A stretch of 49,782 nt of DNA, from IMG/VR virus record IMGVR_UViG_3300048839_000572, positions 1 through 49,782 of that record; one strand, given 5' to 3'. The notes beneath the pieces are model-generated. The model was not told the origin of the DNA. It made no database searches and worked only from the letters and a program-made list of their open reading frames with translations. The stretch is from a virus. Positions 6,571-13,127 of this stretch are shown in pieces. Positions within the stretch are counted from its first letter, which is position 1. Each line of letters starts with the position of its first letter. A program made the translations under genes and the position numbers.

Positions 6571-7527
6571 CTACTCTGTTTTTAGTAAGCTGTCAAGAGT
6601 TATCTTTAACCCTCCTTCTCTCAATTTTTCTTTCAAAGCTCTCGCTCCTTGTGCAACCACTTCTCCATCCAACTTATAGAACGCCCCTGAAGCTGTCAGG
6701 ATGCCCGATTTCAGGTATTTCTCTATCAAATCGCCCAGTGTATCAATTCCATACTCATTGATCTCAAATTCAGCCTTTCTAAACGGTGTGGCAAACTTGT
6801 TTTTAATCACCTCCGCTGTATATTTGCCGCTGACCCTCTGACCGCTACCGTCTTTGATCTGTCCAACATAAGACATCTTGACCCTAAGACTGGCGGCGTA
6901 TCGTACCGCACTCCCACCAGAGGTCACATCTTTATTTCCAAACCCAAAACTACCAATGTTTGCCCTGAGCTGGTTTGTGAAGACTAGAGCCAGTCCAGAC
7001 CTGGCAATGCTTGGAACGAGCTTCCTCATCGCTTGTGACATTAACCTTGCTTGACTAGCCATAGGTGCGTCACCAAAATCTTTGTCAATTTCTGATTGAG
7101 GCACTAAGTGAGCAATGCTGTCTACAACTACGAGCCCGACCTCTCTACTACTAGAGCAATACTCGATCAGGTCAAAGGCTTCTTCTGCACTATTTGGCTG
7201 GGCGAACAACAAGTTGCCTGGACTAACTCCAATAGCATCCATTCGATCTTTGCTTACCGCCTGTTCAATATCAATAAAAGCTGTTTTAAGCCCCATGTCC
7301 TGAGCAGACTTGATTAAATGTAGACACAAGGTGCTCTTCCCAGAAGCCTCGCGTCCAAAGATTTCCGTAACTCTTCCTTTTGGTACGCCACCACCAAACA
7401 CTTCGTCGATACAATCAATACCTGTTGAAATTACCTCGGTTTTAATGTCGTCAGTTGAGTCAAGCAACATGAAGGAGTTCTCGCCAAGCGTTTTGTTGGC
7501 AAGTGTCGCAATTTCTTTTATGTCCAT
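6571..7527 (-). CDS. recA: RecA-family recombinase
   Basis: 318 aa from ATG 7527 (AAGGAGATAAA upstream). Walker A GREASGKST (58-66), Walker B LVVVD (132-136), a DIEQAVS segment equivalent to the family's DAEHALD, an FTNQLRANIG segment and the RecA C-terminal fold (EINEYGIDTLGDLIEKYLKSG). The length is close to bacterial RecA (~350) with a shortened C-terminus. It should form ATP-dependent filaments on ssDNA for strand exchange, repair or recombination-dependent replication. Last gene of an operon with an SF2 helicase and a RecB-like nuclease, so these three may form a phage recombination set. Confidence 0.93.
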   Translation of the reverse strand: MDIKEIATLANKTLGENSFMLLDSTDDIKTEVISTGIDCIDEVFGGGVPKGRVTEIFGREASGKSTLCLHLIKSAQDMGLKTAFIDIEQAVSKDRMDAIGVSPGNLLFAQPNSAEEAFDLIEYCSSSREVGLVVVDSIAHLVPQSEIDKDFGDAPMASQARLMSQAMRKLVPSIARSGLALVFTNQLRANIGSFGFGNKDVTSGGSAVRYAASLRVKMSYVGQIKDGSGQRVSGKYTAEVIKNKFATPFRKAEFEINEYGIDTLGDLIEKYLKSGILTASGAFYKLDGEVVAQGARALKEKLREGGLKITLDSLLKTE

Positions 7528-7528
7528 T

Positions 7529-8788
7529 TTATCTCCTTGTAAGCTCGTCACCTAATAATCTTTTTGGTCGCAATACATGGCTGTAGAGCTCTTTTTGGTG
7601 AAATCCTGTTCTGTAGGTGTTGCTCACAACATCCCACTTGCCGTCAATTTTGGTAACAGCAATGCTCTCTAGTTTACCCATTGTTTTTATATTGCCAACA
7701 AAATCATATACTGTACAAGTTCTTTTACCAGGAGCTATTCTCGCACCTCGCCCGAGCAACTGACTCCACAATCTCAAGCTTTTTGTTGGTCTTAGGCTGA
7801 CGATACAATCTAGTTCTGGTACATCAAAACCAACTGCGAAGATCAGAACACCGAACAACACCCGAATATCTCCACTCTTAAAGCTGTTGATGATACTTGC
7901 TCGCTCTTTCTTTTTTGTTTGTGAGGTAACTACCGCTGATCCTTCCACCAGGCTGCTCAACTTTGTTGCCTGTTCAATAGACGAACAAAACACCAACACT
8001 CTTTTGTGGTTCAGACCACCAATGAATGAAGCATACAGCGTGTAATCGTTGCACAACTCATCAAAAGCTTCTAGGTCAAAGTCACTCTTGCTTTTATTGG
8101 TTGGGATTTGGTCGTGGTCAATCACACTAACATCTTGGTAGGTTAGTTTGGTCAAATATCCCTCTTCTTGCAACTCCTTGGTGTTGAGGACATACAACAT
8201 TCTAGTCCAAAAGAAAACTCCGTTCTTGGGCTTGAACCTGTTTATCATTTTAATGCAGGTTACAACCTCTAGGTTTTTCTTCTGCCAGAACTTCCCAGTG
8301 TAGCCGCTCCAACCATTCGGGTTTCTGTAAAAGCTTGACATTCTATATGGCGAGCCCGTCAGTCCGTACACTTTCTTTATCCCAGCTCCCTTGAACAGCT
8401 TTGAGTACATATTGCTTTCTTCGACATTGAACAAATCACACTCATCGAGTATCACCAGATCAATGCTTCTAAATAACCCTGGGTCTTTGTGTACCGATTG
8501 GATCGTGCCAATGGTTATGTGTTTGACCTCCTTGGTGTTCATGCTGGCTGAATAAACTCCGATGTCATCACCAATAACCGCCTTGAGTTTCTCTAGGTTT
8601 TGTTCTAGCAATTCCTTACTGGGTACAAGGATCAGAATTGGCTCATCTAGTCTGCGGGCTAGTTCTGCAATAATAATTGATTTTCCCGCTCCTTGGCAAA
8701 TAGACAGTAGTTCGTTGCCCTCTTGCTCTCTAGCCAACACCATTTTCTGTACTATTCTTTCCTGATAACCCCTGAGTTCGTACTGCAT
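7529..8788 (-). CDS. SF2 DNA helicase
   Basis: 419 aa; ATG 8788 with AAGGAATTACAAA before it. Motifs in order: ELRGYQ Q-like start, motif I CQGAGKS (~30), motif Ia LVPSKELL, motif II DECD, motif III TGSPYR, a C-terminal RecA-like lobe with VLVFCSSIEQA, motif V FAVGFDVPELD and motif VI LLGRGARIAPGK. This is the layout of DEAD/DEAH type III-restriction-like helicases such as phage UvsW-type enzymes. Ends one base before the recA start, so the two are likely translated together; a role in branch migration or D-loop processing is inferred. Confidence 0.88.
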   Translation of the reverse strand: MQYELRGYQERIVQKMVLAREQEGNELLSICQGAGKSIIIAELARRLDEPILILVPSKELLEQNLEKLKAVIGDDIGVYSASMNTKEVKHITIGTIQSVHKDPGLFRSIDLVILDECDLFNVEESNMYSKLFKGAGIKKVYGLTGSPYRMSSFYRNPNGWSGYTGKFWQKKNLEVVTCIKMINRFKPKNGVFFWTRMLYVLNTKELQEEGYLTKLTYQDVSVIDHDQIPTNKSKSDFDLEAFDELCNDYTLYASFIGGLNHKRVLVFCSSIEQATKLSSLVEGSAVVTSQTKKKERASIINSFKSGDIRVLFGVLIFAVGFDVPELDCIVSLRPTKSLRLWSQLLGRGARIAPGKRTCTVYDFVGNIKTMGKLESIAVTKIDGKWDVVSNTYRTGFHQKELYSHVLRPKRLLGDELTRR

Positions 8789-9122
8789 TTTGTAATTCCT
8801 TATAATGTTTAGACTTACTCCTAATCTCCCTGATGTACCACTCCTTATTGTTTACCAACACTTTTGCATATTGGTTGATGGTTTTATAAGCGGTCTTTCT
8901 GAGCTCAACAGCTCCCTTGACTTCAAACAAGGTGTGTCTAAAGTAATAGAAGTCTTTCGACAACTTTACTATTTCCCCTGGCTGTGCATAAAACAACTGG
9001 GCCAAGACTCCCTGCTTACCTAAGTTCAAACCTCTTCGCGTCTTTTGTTTTAGCTGGTCTTTGCCTTCCAAGGGCTTCCCAGACTGATTGCTTAACTGCT
9101 TTGAGCTGCGTTGCATAGCCAT
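8730..9122 (-). CDS. hypothetical protein, 130 aa, long overlaps
   Basis: ATG 9122 has GGAG 6 nt upstream, but the first ~35 residues overlap the DUF5659-like gene by 107 bases in another frame, and the last ~19 overlap the SF2 helicase. The middle (VLAQLFYAQPGEIVKLSKDFYYFRHTLFEVKGAVEL, given here in outline) looks like a globular domain. A later TTG start near 9010 with GGGAG upstream would remove the first overlap. No family recognised. Confidence 0.5.
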   Translation of the reverse strand: MAMQRSSKQLSNQSGKPLEGKDQLKQKTRRGLNLGKQGVLAQLFYAQPGEIVKLSKDFYYFRHTLFEVKGAVELRKTAYKTINQYAKVLVNNKEWYIREIRSKSKHYKELQNAVRTQGLSGKNSTENGVG

Positions 9123-9300
9123 ATAAAGCTCCTTCCATCCTGTTGTTAAAAAAATCTTGTTGTAGATCCATCAGGTCTTCCGTACTATCAAAGATAAAGA
9201 AAACATCGCCGTTTTCAACTAGTCTTTCTCTTGGCTTGTAACCTTTTTGCATGAGAGCCGCCACAAACTTCGTATCTTTTGTTTTGAACAATTCCATCAT
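9016..9300 (-). CDS. DUF5659-like small protein
   Basis: 94 aa. The pattern ELFKTKDTKFVAALMQKGY, then GDVFFIFDSTEDLMDL and DFFNN followed by a helix, is the one I associate with DUF5659, a small phage and bacterial domain of unknown function. Overlaps its upstream neighbour's stop by four bases. The end overlaps the next gene by 107 bases. Confidence 0.6.
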   Translation of the reverse strand: MMELFKTKDTKFVAALMQKGYKPRERLVENGDVFFIFDSTEDLMDLQQDFFNNRMEGALYGYATQLKAVKQSVWEALGRQRPAKTKDAKRFELR

Positions 9301-9497
9301 ATTTCATATCCCTCACTACTTAATAAATCCAACAACCTTCCAAACGCTTCTTGGCGTTTCTCTGGGTCTGCCATTGTGTCTGGGTAGTCATCGTCTAATA
9401 AGCTGTCCTCGTTTTCTATTACCATGTGATCTATAAGTTCTTCAAAAACTTCTAAAAACTCACTGTTTTTTGTTGGCGTTGTTCTTAGGTGTGTCAT
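9297..9497 (-). CDS. hypothetical acidic protein, 66 aa
   Basis: Very acidic (VIENEDSLLDDDYPDTMADPE), helical at both ends, ending LLDLLSSEGYEI. Lies between the PD-(D/E)XK nuclease and the DUF5659-like gene with 3-4 base overlaps. Could be a DNA mimic or a nuclease partner, on composition only. Confidence 0.6.
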   Translation of the reverse strand: MTHLRTTPTKNSEFLEVFEELIDHMVIENEDSLLDDDYPDTMADPEKRQEAFGRLLDLLSSEGYEI

Positions 9498-9499
9498 AT

Positions 9500-10192
9500 T
9501 TAATATCCTACTTTTAATAATTTCTCTTGATTAACATACTCGTACACTCGTTTACAGGCTAAGAACGCCTCAAAATCGTCTGGCATTGTCTGAAATTTAT
9601 ATTTGCCCGTTGGCTTGCCGTCTTTGCCTGTTTCAAGCAGTAAGGTTGCAATCTCATCAACTGGTGCTTCCTTTCGTTTCATGTGGGCATAAGCAGACAT
9701 CTGTAGCCCTGACTCCATGTAAATGTCCTTGCCTGTTTTAACATCAACAACCATGTGTTTGCCGCCAATTTTGGCATACATATCAAGCGTACCCGCAATT
9801 TTGTGTTCTTTATCAACCATGCTCTTTTCGCTCTCAAGTATCTGGATGTTGTGATCGCCCATGAAATCGTAGAACGCCATTGCATAATCTCTGAAGTCTA
9901 TAGGAATATTCTCAATCCTCTTTTCAGTAGACTTGAACGCTTCCACAATGCTGTGTACGGTTGTGCCTCGGCTCTTTGCCTTGTCACTCGTTTTATATGG
10001 CATTGCCAGGGCTGATCTTTCGTCCATGCTCGGGTCTTGCAACATTCCATAGTAAACCTCTCGCCCGAACCAGTACATCAATGCGGGTTTATCAATCACT
10101 TTTAGAATAGTTGTTACTGATAGATATGGTTTGCCCTCAAGCCAGTAAAAACCACCGCGTCTTTGTTCAATCATTGCATTTTTAACTGACAT
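9500..10192 (-). CDS. PD-(D/E)XK nuclease, RecB/Cas4-like
   Basis: 230 aa from ATG 10192 (AAAGGTGAAG in front); a GTG two codons earlier is possible. Motifs: SVTTIL near residue 25, GTTVHSIVE (77-84), Glu at 120/122, GTLDMY (135-140) supplying the catalytic Asp, and VVDVKTGK (148-155) with D150 and K152, followed by an LQMSAYA helix. This is the typical phage exonuclease of the Cas4/RecB/AddB group, which degrades or resects DNA ends. Same operon as recA and the SF2 helicase. Confidence 0.85.
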   Translation of the reverse strand: MSVKNAMIEQRRGGFYWLEGKPYLSVTTILKVIDKPALMYWFGREVYYGMLQDPSMDERSALAMPYKTSDKAKSRGTTVHSIVEAFKSTEKRIENIPIDFRDYAMAFYDFMGDHNIQILESEKSMVDKEHKIAGTLDMYAKIGGKHMVVDVKTGKDIYMESGLQMSAYAHMKRKEAPVDEIATLLLETGKDGKPTGKYKFQTMPDDFEAFLACKRVYEYVNQEKLLKVGY

Positions 10193-10334
10193 CTTCACCT
10201 TTCAGGGCATCAATTTGCCCTTGTAAATAAATAGTGGCTACTTTTATTGTCAACAAATCGTCTTCGGTATCTAATTCATAGTCCATCATCAAGGCTCGTA
10301 CTCTATTTAGTGTTCTTTCTGATATGCCTGTCAT
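10182..10334 (-). CDS. hypothetical protein, 50 aa
   Basis: ATG 10334 overlaps the preceding stop as ATGA; the end overlaps the nuclease start. Begins MTGISERTLNRVRALMMDYE, an HTH-like first helix pair, then a helix ending in LQGQIDALKGE. Function unknown. Confidence 0.6.
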   Translation of the reverse strand: MTGISERTLNRVRALMMDYELDTEDDLLTIKVATIYLQGQIDALKGEDVS

Positions 10335-10681
10335 AAAATTACGCTTTCTTTGTTAGTTGGCACATCTTTGACCAAGCCATACTCGGTGTCGGTGTCAATC
10401 AGTCTTATTGGTCTGTTGGCGTCTGCTTTGCTGCTCAATATATCCCTCAACCATTGGCATACCCAGTCTGGCTGCACAATTCCGTCTTCTTTTAGTTGTT
10501 TCTGGATATAGTCGGCAAAATCTACATAGCCTAGTTGTCGCGACATTTCATTGTTAGATACAACAAACTCATCTTTGACGTGGGTTTCAGTTGGATCGTA
10601 CTCAAGAAAAGTTATGCCGCTATCTTCTAGGTCTTCAAAATATTCGTCTTCAAGTCTGGTTTCTAATTGTTCGATTGTCAT
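10331..10681 (-). CDS. hypothetical acidic protein, 116 aa
   Basis: Start ATG 10681 behind AAAGGATTGT. Acidic N-terminus (LETRLEDEYFEDLEDSG), then a helical middle (MSRQLGYVDFADYIQKQLK, PDWVCQWLRDIL). First gene downstream of a promoter-like element at 10714-10742. No family recognised. Confidence 0.6.
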   Translation of the reverse strand: MTIEQLETRLEDEYFEDLEDSGITFLEYDPTETHVKDEFVVSNNEMSRQLGYVDFADYIQKQLKEDGIVQPDWVCQWLRDILSSKADANRPIRLIDTDTEYGLVKDVPTNKESVIL

Positions 10682-10713
10682 ACAATCCTTTATAATTAAT
10701 TAATATTGTGTAT

Positions 10714-10742
10714 AGCTTATCACAAGCTATCATTATTGTCAA
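10714..10742 (-). promoter_or_regulatory. candidate promoter TTGACA-17-TAAGCT
   Basis: Minus strand: TTGACA (10742-10737), 17-nt spacer, TAAGCT (10719-10714). It overlaps the near-palindrome AGCTTGTGATAAGCT, a possible operator. The -10 is weak. Confidence 0.45.
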
Positions 10743-10753
10743 GCATTGTTTTA

Positions 10754-10927
10754 TTAACAATGAAATACTTCACAATTTCCTTCCGCTTTATTTTCTAATA
10801 CTTCGACCAACATAAATGCTGTATCCATTGCGTTCTTCAGGGTTTCGCCCGTGCCAACATAGTTAGCATTTTGGTGTGTAAGCGTTACACGCCAACCGTT
10901 TGCGGTTTGTTCTCTTTTAATTTTCAT
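10754..10927 (-). CDS. hypothetical protein, 57 aa
   Basis: Start ATG 10927 (GAGGGGACAAA upstream), ATGA overlap with the preceding stop. Compact fold: basic first strand KIKREQTANGWRVTLTH, a GTGETLKNAMDTAF helix, ends CEVFHC with two Cys and one His. Resembles small DUF1902/HicB-like alpha-beta domains in layout; not assigned. Confidence 0.6.
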   Translation of the reverse strand: MKIKREQTANGWRVTLTHQNANYVGTGETLKNAMDTAFMLVEVLENKAEGNCEVFHC

Positions 10928-11193
10928 TTTGTCCCCTCTGGCAATCCTGCCCATTCTAGTAGTAAAGTGTCGCCTGGCTCGATAAACTCGGCTAGGCTTT
11001 GTAGCTCGGCAATCTCCTCGTAGCTTATGCGCTCGGCTTCAATCTCGCCCCTGATGTACTCAAGGCGTTTTTGGATTTTGTGTAAAGCCACTTGATAGGC
11101 AATTTCCAAAGGTAAAGGATGCTGTTTCCTGCTTTTATCATCATATTCTCTATTGAAAGCTAGTTTATAAGTTCTTCTCATTTGTTTTTTCAT
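10924..11193 (-). CDS. hypothetical coiled-coil protein, 89 aa
   Basis: ATG 11193 with AAAAGGAAACC before it. Basic start (MKKQMRRTYKLAF), then a long helix (ALHKIQKRLEYIRGEIEAER, then EEIAELQSLAEF) likely to form a coiled coil, ending LLEWAGLPEGTK. Function unknown. Confidence 0.6.
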   Translation of the reverse strand: MKKQMRRTYKLAFNREYDDKSRKQHPLPLEIAYQVALHKIQKRLEYIRGEIEAERISYEEIAELQSLAEFIEPGDTLLLEWAGLPEGTK

Positions 11194-11202
11194 GGTTTCC
11201 TT

Positions 11203-11436
11203 TTATTTAGCTTCGTATTGGTGGATTGTTTCCCATCTAGCATTTTTACCATCATTTTTATACTGTTCGATAGTCACCTGATTGTTATATGGCATACCAT
11301 CCTCGACAGTCATGCGTGACAACCAGATACGCGTACCCATTGAGTCACGTTTCAAATCATCGGTGTGTCCACTTGATATTGTTGGCATTGCTTTAAGCTC
11401 TTTTAGAGTAAAGCTAGTTAAAAGTTTCGCTTTCAT
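11203..11436 (-). CDS. hypothetical protein, 77 aa
   Basis: First gene of the recA operon: ATG 11436 preceded by AAAGGATTAC and a ~25-nt leader behind a strong promoter. Mixed alpha/beta; contains DDLKRDSMGTRIWLSR and NQVTIEQYKNDGKNARWE. Being promoter-proximal, it should be among the first proteins made; host take-over is a reasonable guess but nothing in the sequence proves it. Confidence 0.6.
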   Translation of the reverse strand: MKAKLLTSFTLKELKAMPTISSGHTDDLKRDSMGTRIWLSRMTVEDGMPYNNQVTIEQYKNDGKNARWETIHQYEAK

Positions 11437-11466
11437 GTAATCCTTTAATTAATTAATATTAAATAG

Positions 11467-11495
11467 ATAATAACACACAACGAACAGCTTGTCAA
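11467..11495 (-). promoter_or_regulatory. strong early promoter TTGACA-17-TATTAT
   Basis: Minus strand: consensus -35 TTGACA (11495-11490), 17-nt spacer, TATTAT (11472-11467). Drives 11436 to 6571. The first 12 bases TTGACAAGCTGT are identical to the promoter at 12781-12809. Confidence 0.8.
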
Positions 11496-11509
11496 CTATC
11501 AATCAGTTA

Positions 11510-11537
11510 TTGACTTGTACCAGGCTTGCACTATAAT
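11510..11537 (+). promoter_or_regulatory. promoter TTGACT-16-TATAAT
   Basis: TTGACT (11510-11515), 16-nt spacer, perfect TATAAT (11532-11537). Divergent from the early promoter at 11467-11495; points to the TerS-like gene about 90 bases downstream. Confidence 0.65.
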
Positions 11538-11591
11538 AATAGATAGCAATTTAACAAACAATCTAGCAGTTATATAGTCGTGTAATGCGTT

Positions 11592-11620
11592 GCACAACCT
11601 CGCAATAGTCGTGATACAAT
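11592..11620 (+). promoter_or_regulatory. leaderless-type promoter GCACAA-17-TACAAT
   Basis: TACAAT (11615-11620) ends 6 nt before ATG 11627, so transcription should start at the start codon. There is no ribosome site before this gene. The -35 GCACAA is weak, but sits in register with the GTACAA and TTACAA boxes before 16777 and 26431. Confidence 0.55.
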
Positions 11621-11626
11621 AAATGT

Positions 11627-12052
11627 ATGAGCACACACGGCATACAACCAAGCCAAGCCACCAGGCTAAAAATAAGCAAAAACCGCAGAGAGTTCACCGC
11701 CGCACACTTGACTAACTCATACAATGTTTATCTTGAACAACTCCAGGCTGACCCAACACTTGCTCCAACCTTAACGGGTTTGTGTCTAGCTATAGGTTGT
11801 TCAATTCATTCACTGCCAGAGTTGAGAGAAAAACACATACAGCTTGACCAAGCTGCCCAACACATTGAAACACTGCAGGAACACTATTTAGTCACTAGAG
11901 GGCTAACTAATAAGGCCAACCCGCAGCTTGTAAAGTTCCTGTTACAATCCAAACATAAATATAACGACCAACCGCAACAACTAACCCAAAATAACAATTT
12001 TAATATATCGCCCGACCTACTAAAAACCGCCCTAGCTATGATTAAAGACTAG
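11627..12052 (+). CDS. terminase small subunit-like protein (TerS)
   Basis: 141 aa. Basic N-terminus, then a helix-turn-helix-like region (TLTGLCLAIGCSIHSLPELREKH, about residues 45-67), a central helix, and a C-terminal part with NPQLVKFLLQSKHKYND followed by a Q/N-rich linker and SPDLLKTALAMIKD. The order, DNA-binding region then oligomerisation helix then the KFLLxxxxxYxDxP element, matches phage small terminases that select packaging DNA. It lies 12 kb from TerL on the other strand, which is unusual, but near a G-rich element that could be the packaging site. Likely leaderless. Confidence 0.65.
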   Translation: MSTHGIQPSQATRLKISKNRREFTAAHLTNSYNVYLEQLQADPTLAPTLTGLCLAIGCSIHSLPELREKHIQLDQAAQHIETLQEHYLVTRGLTNKANPQLVKFLLQSKHKYNDQPQQLTQNNNFNISPDLLKTALAMIKD

Positions 12053-12086
12053 AGCGGTTATATAAGATGACTACCAGGCTAATTAC

Positions 12087-12332
12087 TTATATGATAATCG
12101 TTGGCTGCAAATTCCTAAGCCATGATTCTACAATGATTCTTGCCCTAATCTGTTCGCCTGCAAACGCGTTGGATAGTTCTTCAACCTCTGAACCGCTCTT
12201 ATACGCGCTCATGATGGCGTGTTTTTTTTCGTAGTACTGTTCTATGAACCCTTCCAGATCAGGTCTGATCTTTTTTGCTTCCTTGATTGCGTCCGGTAAT
12301 AGTCCTTCAATTTCCCAAGTTGCTAATGACAT
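12087..12332 (-). CDS. hypothetical protein, 81 aa
   Basis: ATG 12332 two bases after the preceding stop; the spacing and a GGAAGGGAAATA site support the start. Helical, with IKEAKKIRPDLEGFIEQYYE and ARIIVESWLRNL. Converges with the TerS-like gene. Function unknown. Confidence 0.6.
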   Translation of the reverse strand: MSLATWEIEGLLPDAIKEAKKIRPDLEGFIEQYYEKKHAIMSAYKSGSEVEELSNAFAGEQIRARIIVESWLRNLQPTIII

Positions 12333-12334
12333 AC

Positions 12335-12646
12335 TTATTTCCCTTCCTGGTTATTTAACATATTCGCGTTCGGTAAAATAACGCCCTTGCTTTCGAGGTA
12401 ACTGGCTTGTCTTTCAATACTCTGGAGAATTAGAGCGGGGTTGATGTTTGCCACTTCCGCCCGTGCTTCCTTGAGCGTGTTATATCCCGAGTGTTTCAAG
12501 GTCATTCCGGTTATAGCCTCAGTTGCGTTCCACCTTCCGCTTTCCTTAAATATAATCACCGTAAACCCTTGACTGGCTGTTATATAAACTTTTCCAAGAA
12601 CCGGCTCTATCTTAAAGTCATTTCCGATAATCTTATAAAATTGCAT
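12335..12646 (-). CDS. hypothetical protein, 103 aa
   Basis: ATG 12646, preceded by GGAAGGACGGTAAGT. N-terminal beta-strand pattern (MQFYKIIGNDFKIEP, GKVYITASQGFTVIIF), a middle region with GYNTLKEARAEV, and a C-terminal helix with LQSIERQASYLESKGV. Second gene of a three-gene minus operon. No family recognised. Confidence 0.6.
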   Translation of the reverse strand: MQFYKIIGNDFKIEPVLGKVYITASQGFTVIIFKESGRWNATEAITGMTLKHSGYNTLKEARAEVANINPALILQSIERQASYLESKGVILPNANMLNNQEGK

Positions 12647-12648
12647 AC

Positions 12649-12750
12649 TTACCGTCCTTCCTGGTCTAATTCATACTCTAACGCCTCGATCTCATCGAGT
12701 TCTATATCAAAAATTGCTACCTCTAGGTAGTCTTTTGGATCGTGTGACAT
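12649..12750 (-). CDS. mini-protein, 33 aa, acidic
   Basis: ATG 12750 with AAGGGACT upstream; stop at 12649-12651, just before the next start. Highly acidic (FDIELDEIEALEYELDQEG). First gene after the promoter at 12781-12809. Its composition suggests a small protein-binding or DNA-mimic role, unproven. Confidence 0.55.
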   Translation of the reverse strand: MSHDPKDYLEVAIFDIELDEIEALEYELDQEGR

Positions 12751-12780
12751 ATAGTCCCTTAATTATTTAATACTATAGAT

Positions 12781-12809
12781 AGAATAGCACATGATACACA
12801 GCTTGTCAA
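12781..12809 (-). promoter_or_regulatory. strong early promoter TTGACA-17-TATTCT
   Basis: Minus strand: TTGACA (12809-12804), 17 nt, TATTCT (12786-12781). Shares TTGACAAGCTGT with the promoter at 11467-11495, so the two are probably co-regulated. Drives three small genes (12750 to 12087). Confidence 0.8.
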
Positions 12810-12840
12810 TAGGCAATTTCAATATACAGTAATGTGAGCG

Positions 12841-12990
12841 TACCAGGTGGGGCAGCGCGTGCGTGGCGCGTGCGTGTTAGGTACTATAGGACTAGGGGGG
12901 GGAGGGGGGGGGAGGTGTGGTAAAAAAACAGTTGGGAGTCCCTATGGTACCAGAGCGGGGAGTAAAGGACGCGCCCTAAGCCAATCTAGG
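12841..12990. other. GC-rich, G-tract intergenic element (candidate packaging site or origin)
   Basis: The stretch 12751-13083 has no convincing gene. Within it lie a tandem copy of GCGCGTGCGTG (about 12855-12876) and a run of eight G, A, nine G, A, GG (12895-12915), then A7 and another GCGGGG cluster. The base composition contrasts with the AT-rich surroundings. The G-runs could form quadruplexes on one strand. It lies close to the TerS-like gene and between divergent operons, so it is a candidate pac/cos or replication origin. A frame through it (12847-13044) is low-complexity and unlikely to be a gene. Confidence 0.5.
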
Positions 12991-13033
12991 AACCATTTTT
13001 TTACAGATATTTACAAATGTGTCATACAATTCA

Positions 13034-13062
13034 TTGACAAATGAGGATAAGTGTCATACAAT
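13034..13062 (+). promoter_or_regulatory. consensus promoter TTGACA-17-TACAAT
   Basis: TTGACA (13034-13039), 17-nt spacer, TACAAT (13057-13062), 22 bases before the first mini-ORF ATG. The -10 lies within GTGTCATACAAT (13051-13062), which also occurs at 13019-13030, so the pair may be operator half-sites for the downstream regulator. Confidence 0.75.
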
Positions 13063-13083
13063 AATATCTACTCGAGGAAATAT

Positions 13084-13127
13084 ATGAAAACCCTATGAAA
13101 ACCCTATGAAAACCCTATGAAAACCCT
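13084..13127 (+). repeat. four 11-bp tandem copies forming coupled MKTL mini-ORFs
   Basis: The unit ATGAAAACCCT starts at 13084, 13095, 13106, 13117 and, as the gene start, 13128. Each of the first four reads ATG AAA ACC CTA TGA, that is MKTL then stop, and each TGA overlaps the next ATG. Only the first has a ribosome site (GAGGA, 13074-13078). The fifth copy is the true gene start, also MKTL. Because every unit closes itself, copy-number changes would alter the number of reinitiation steps without shifting the gene. Confidence 0.85.

Noticed and set aside
12847-13044. 65-aa plus-strand frame through the G-tracts
   Set aside because: Low-complexity Gly stretch from poly-G, no ribosome site, contains promoter sequence; better read as a non-coding element.
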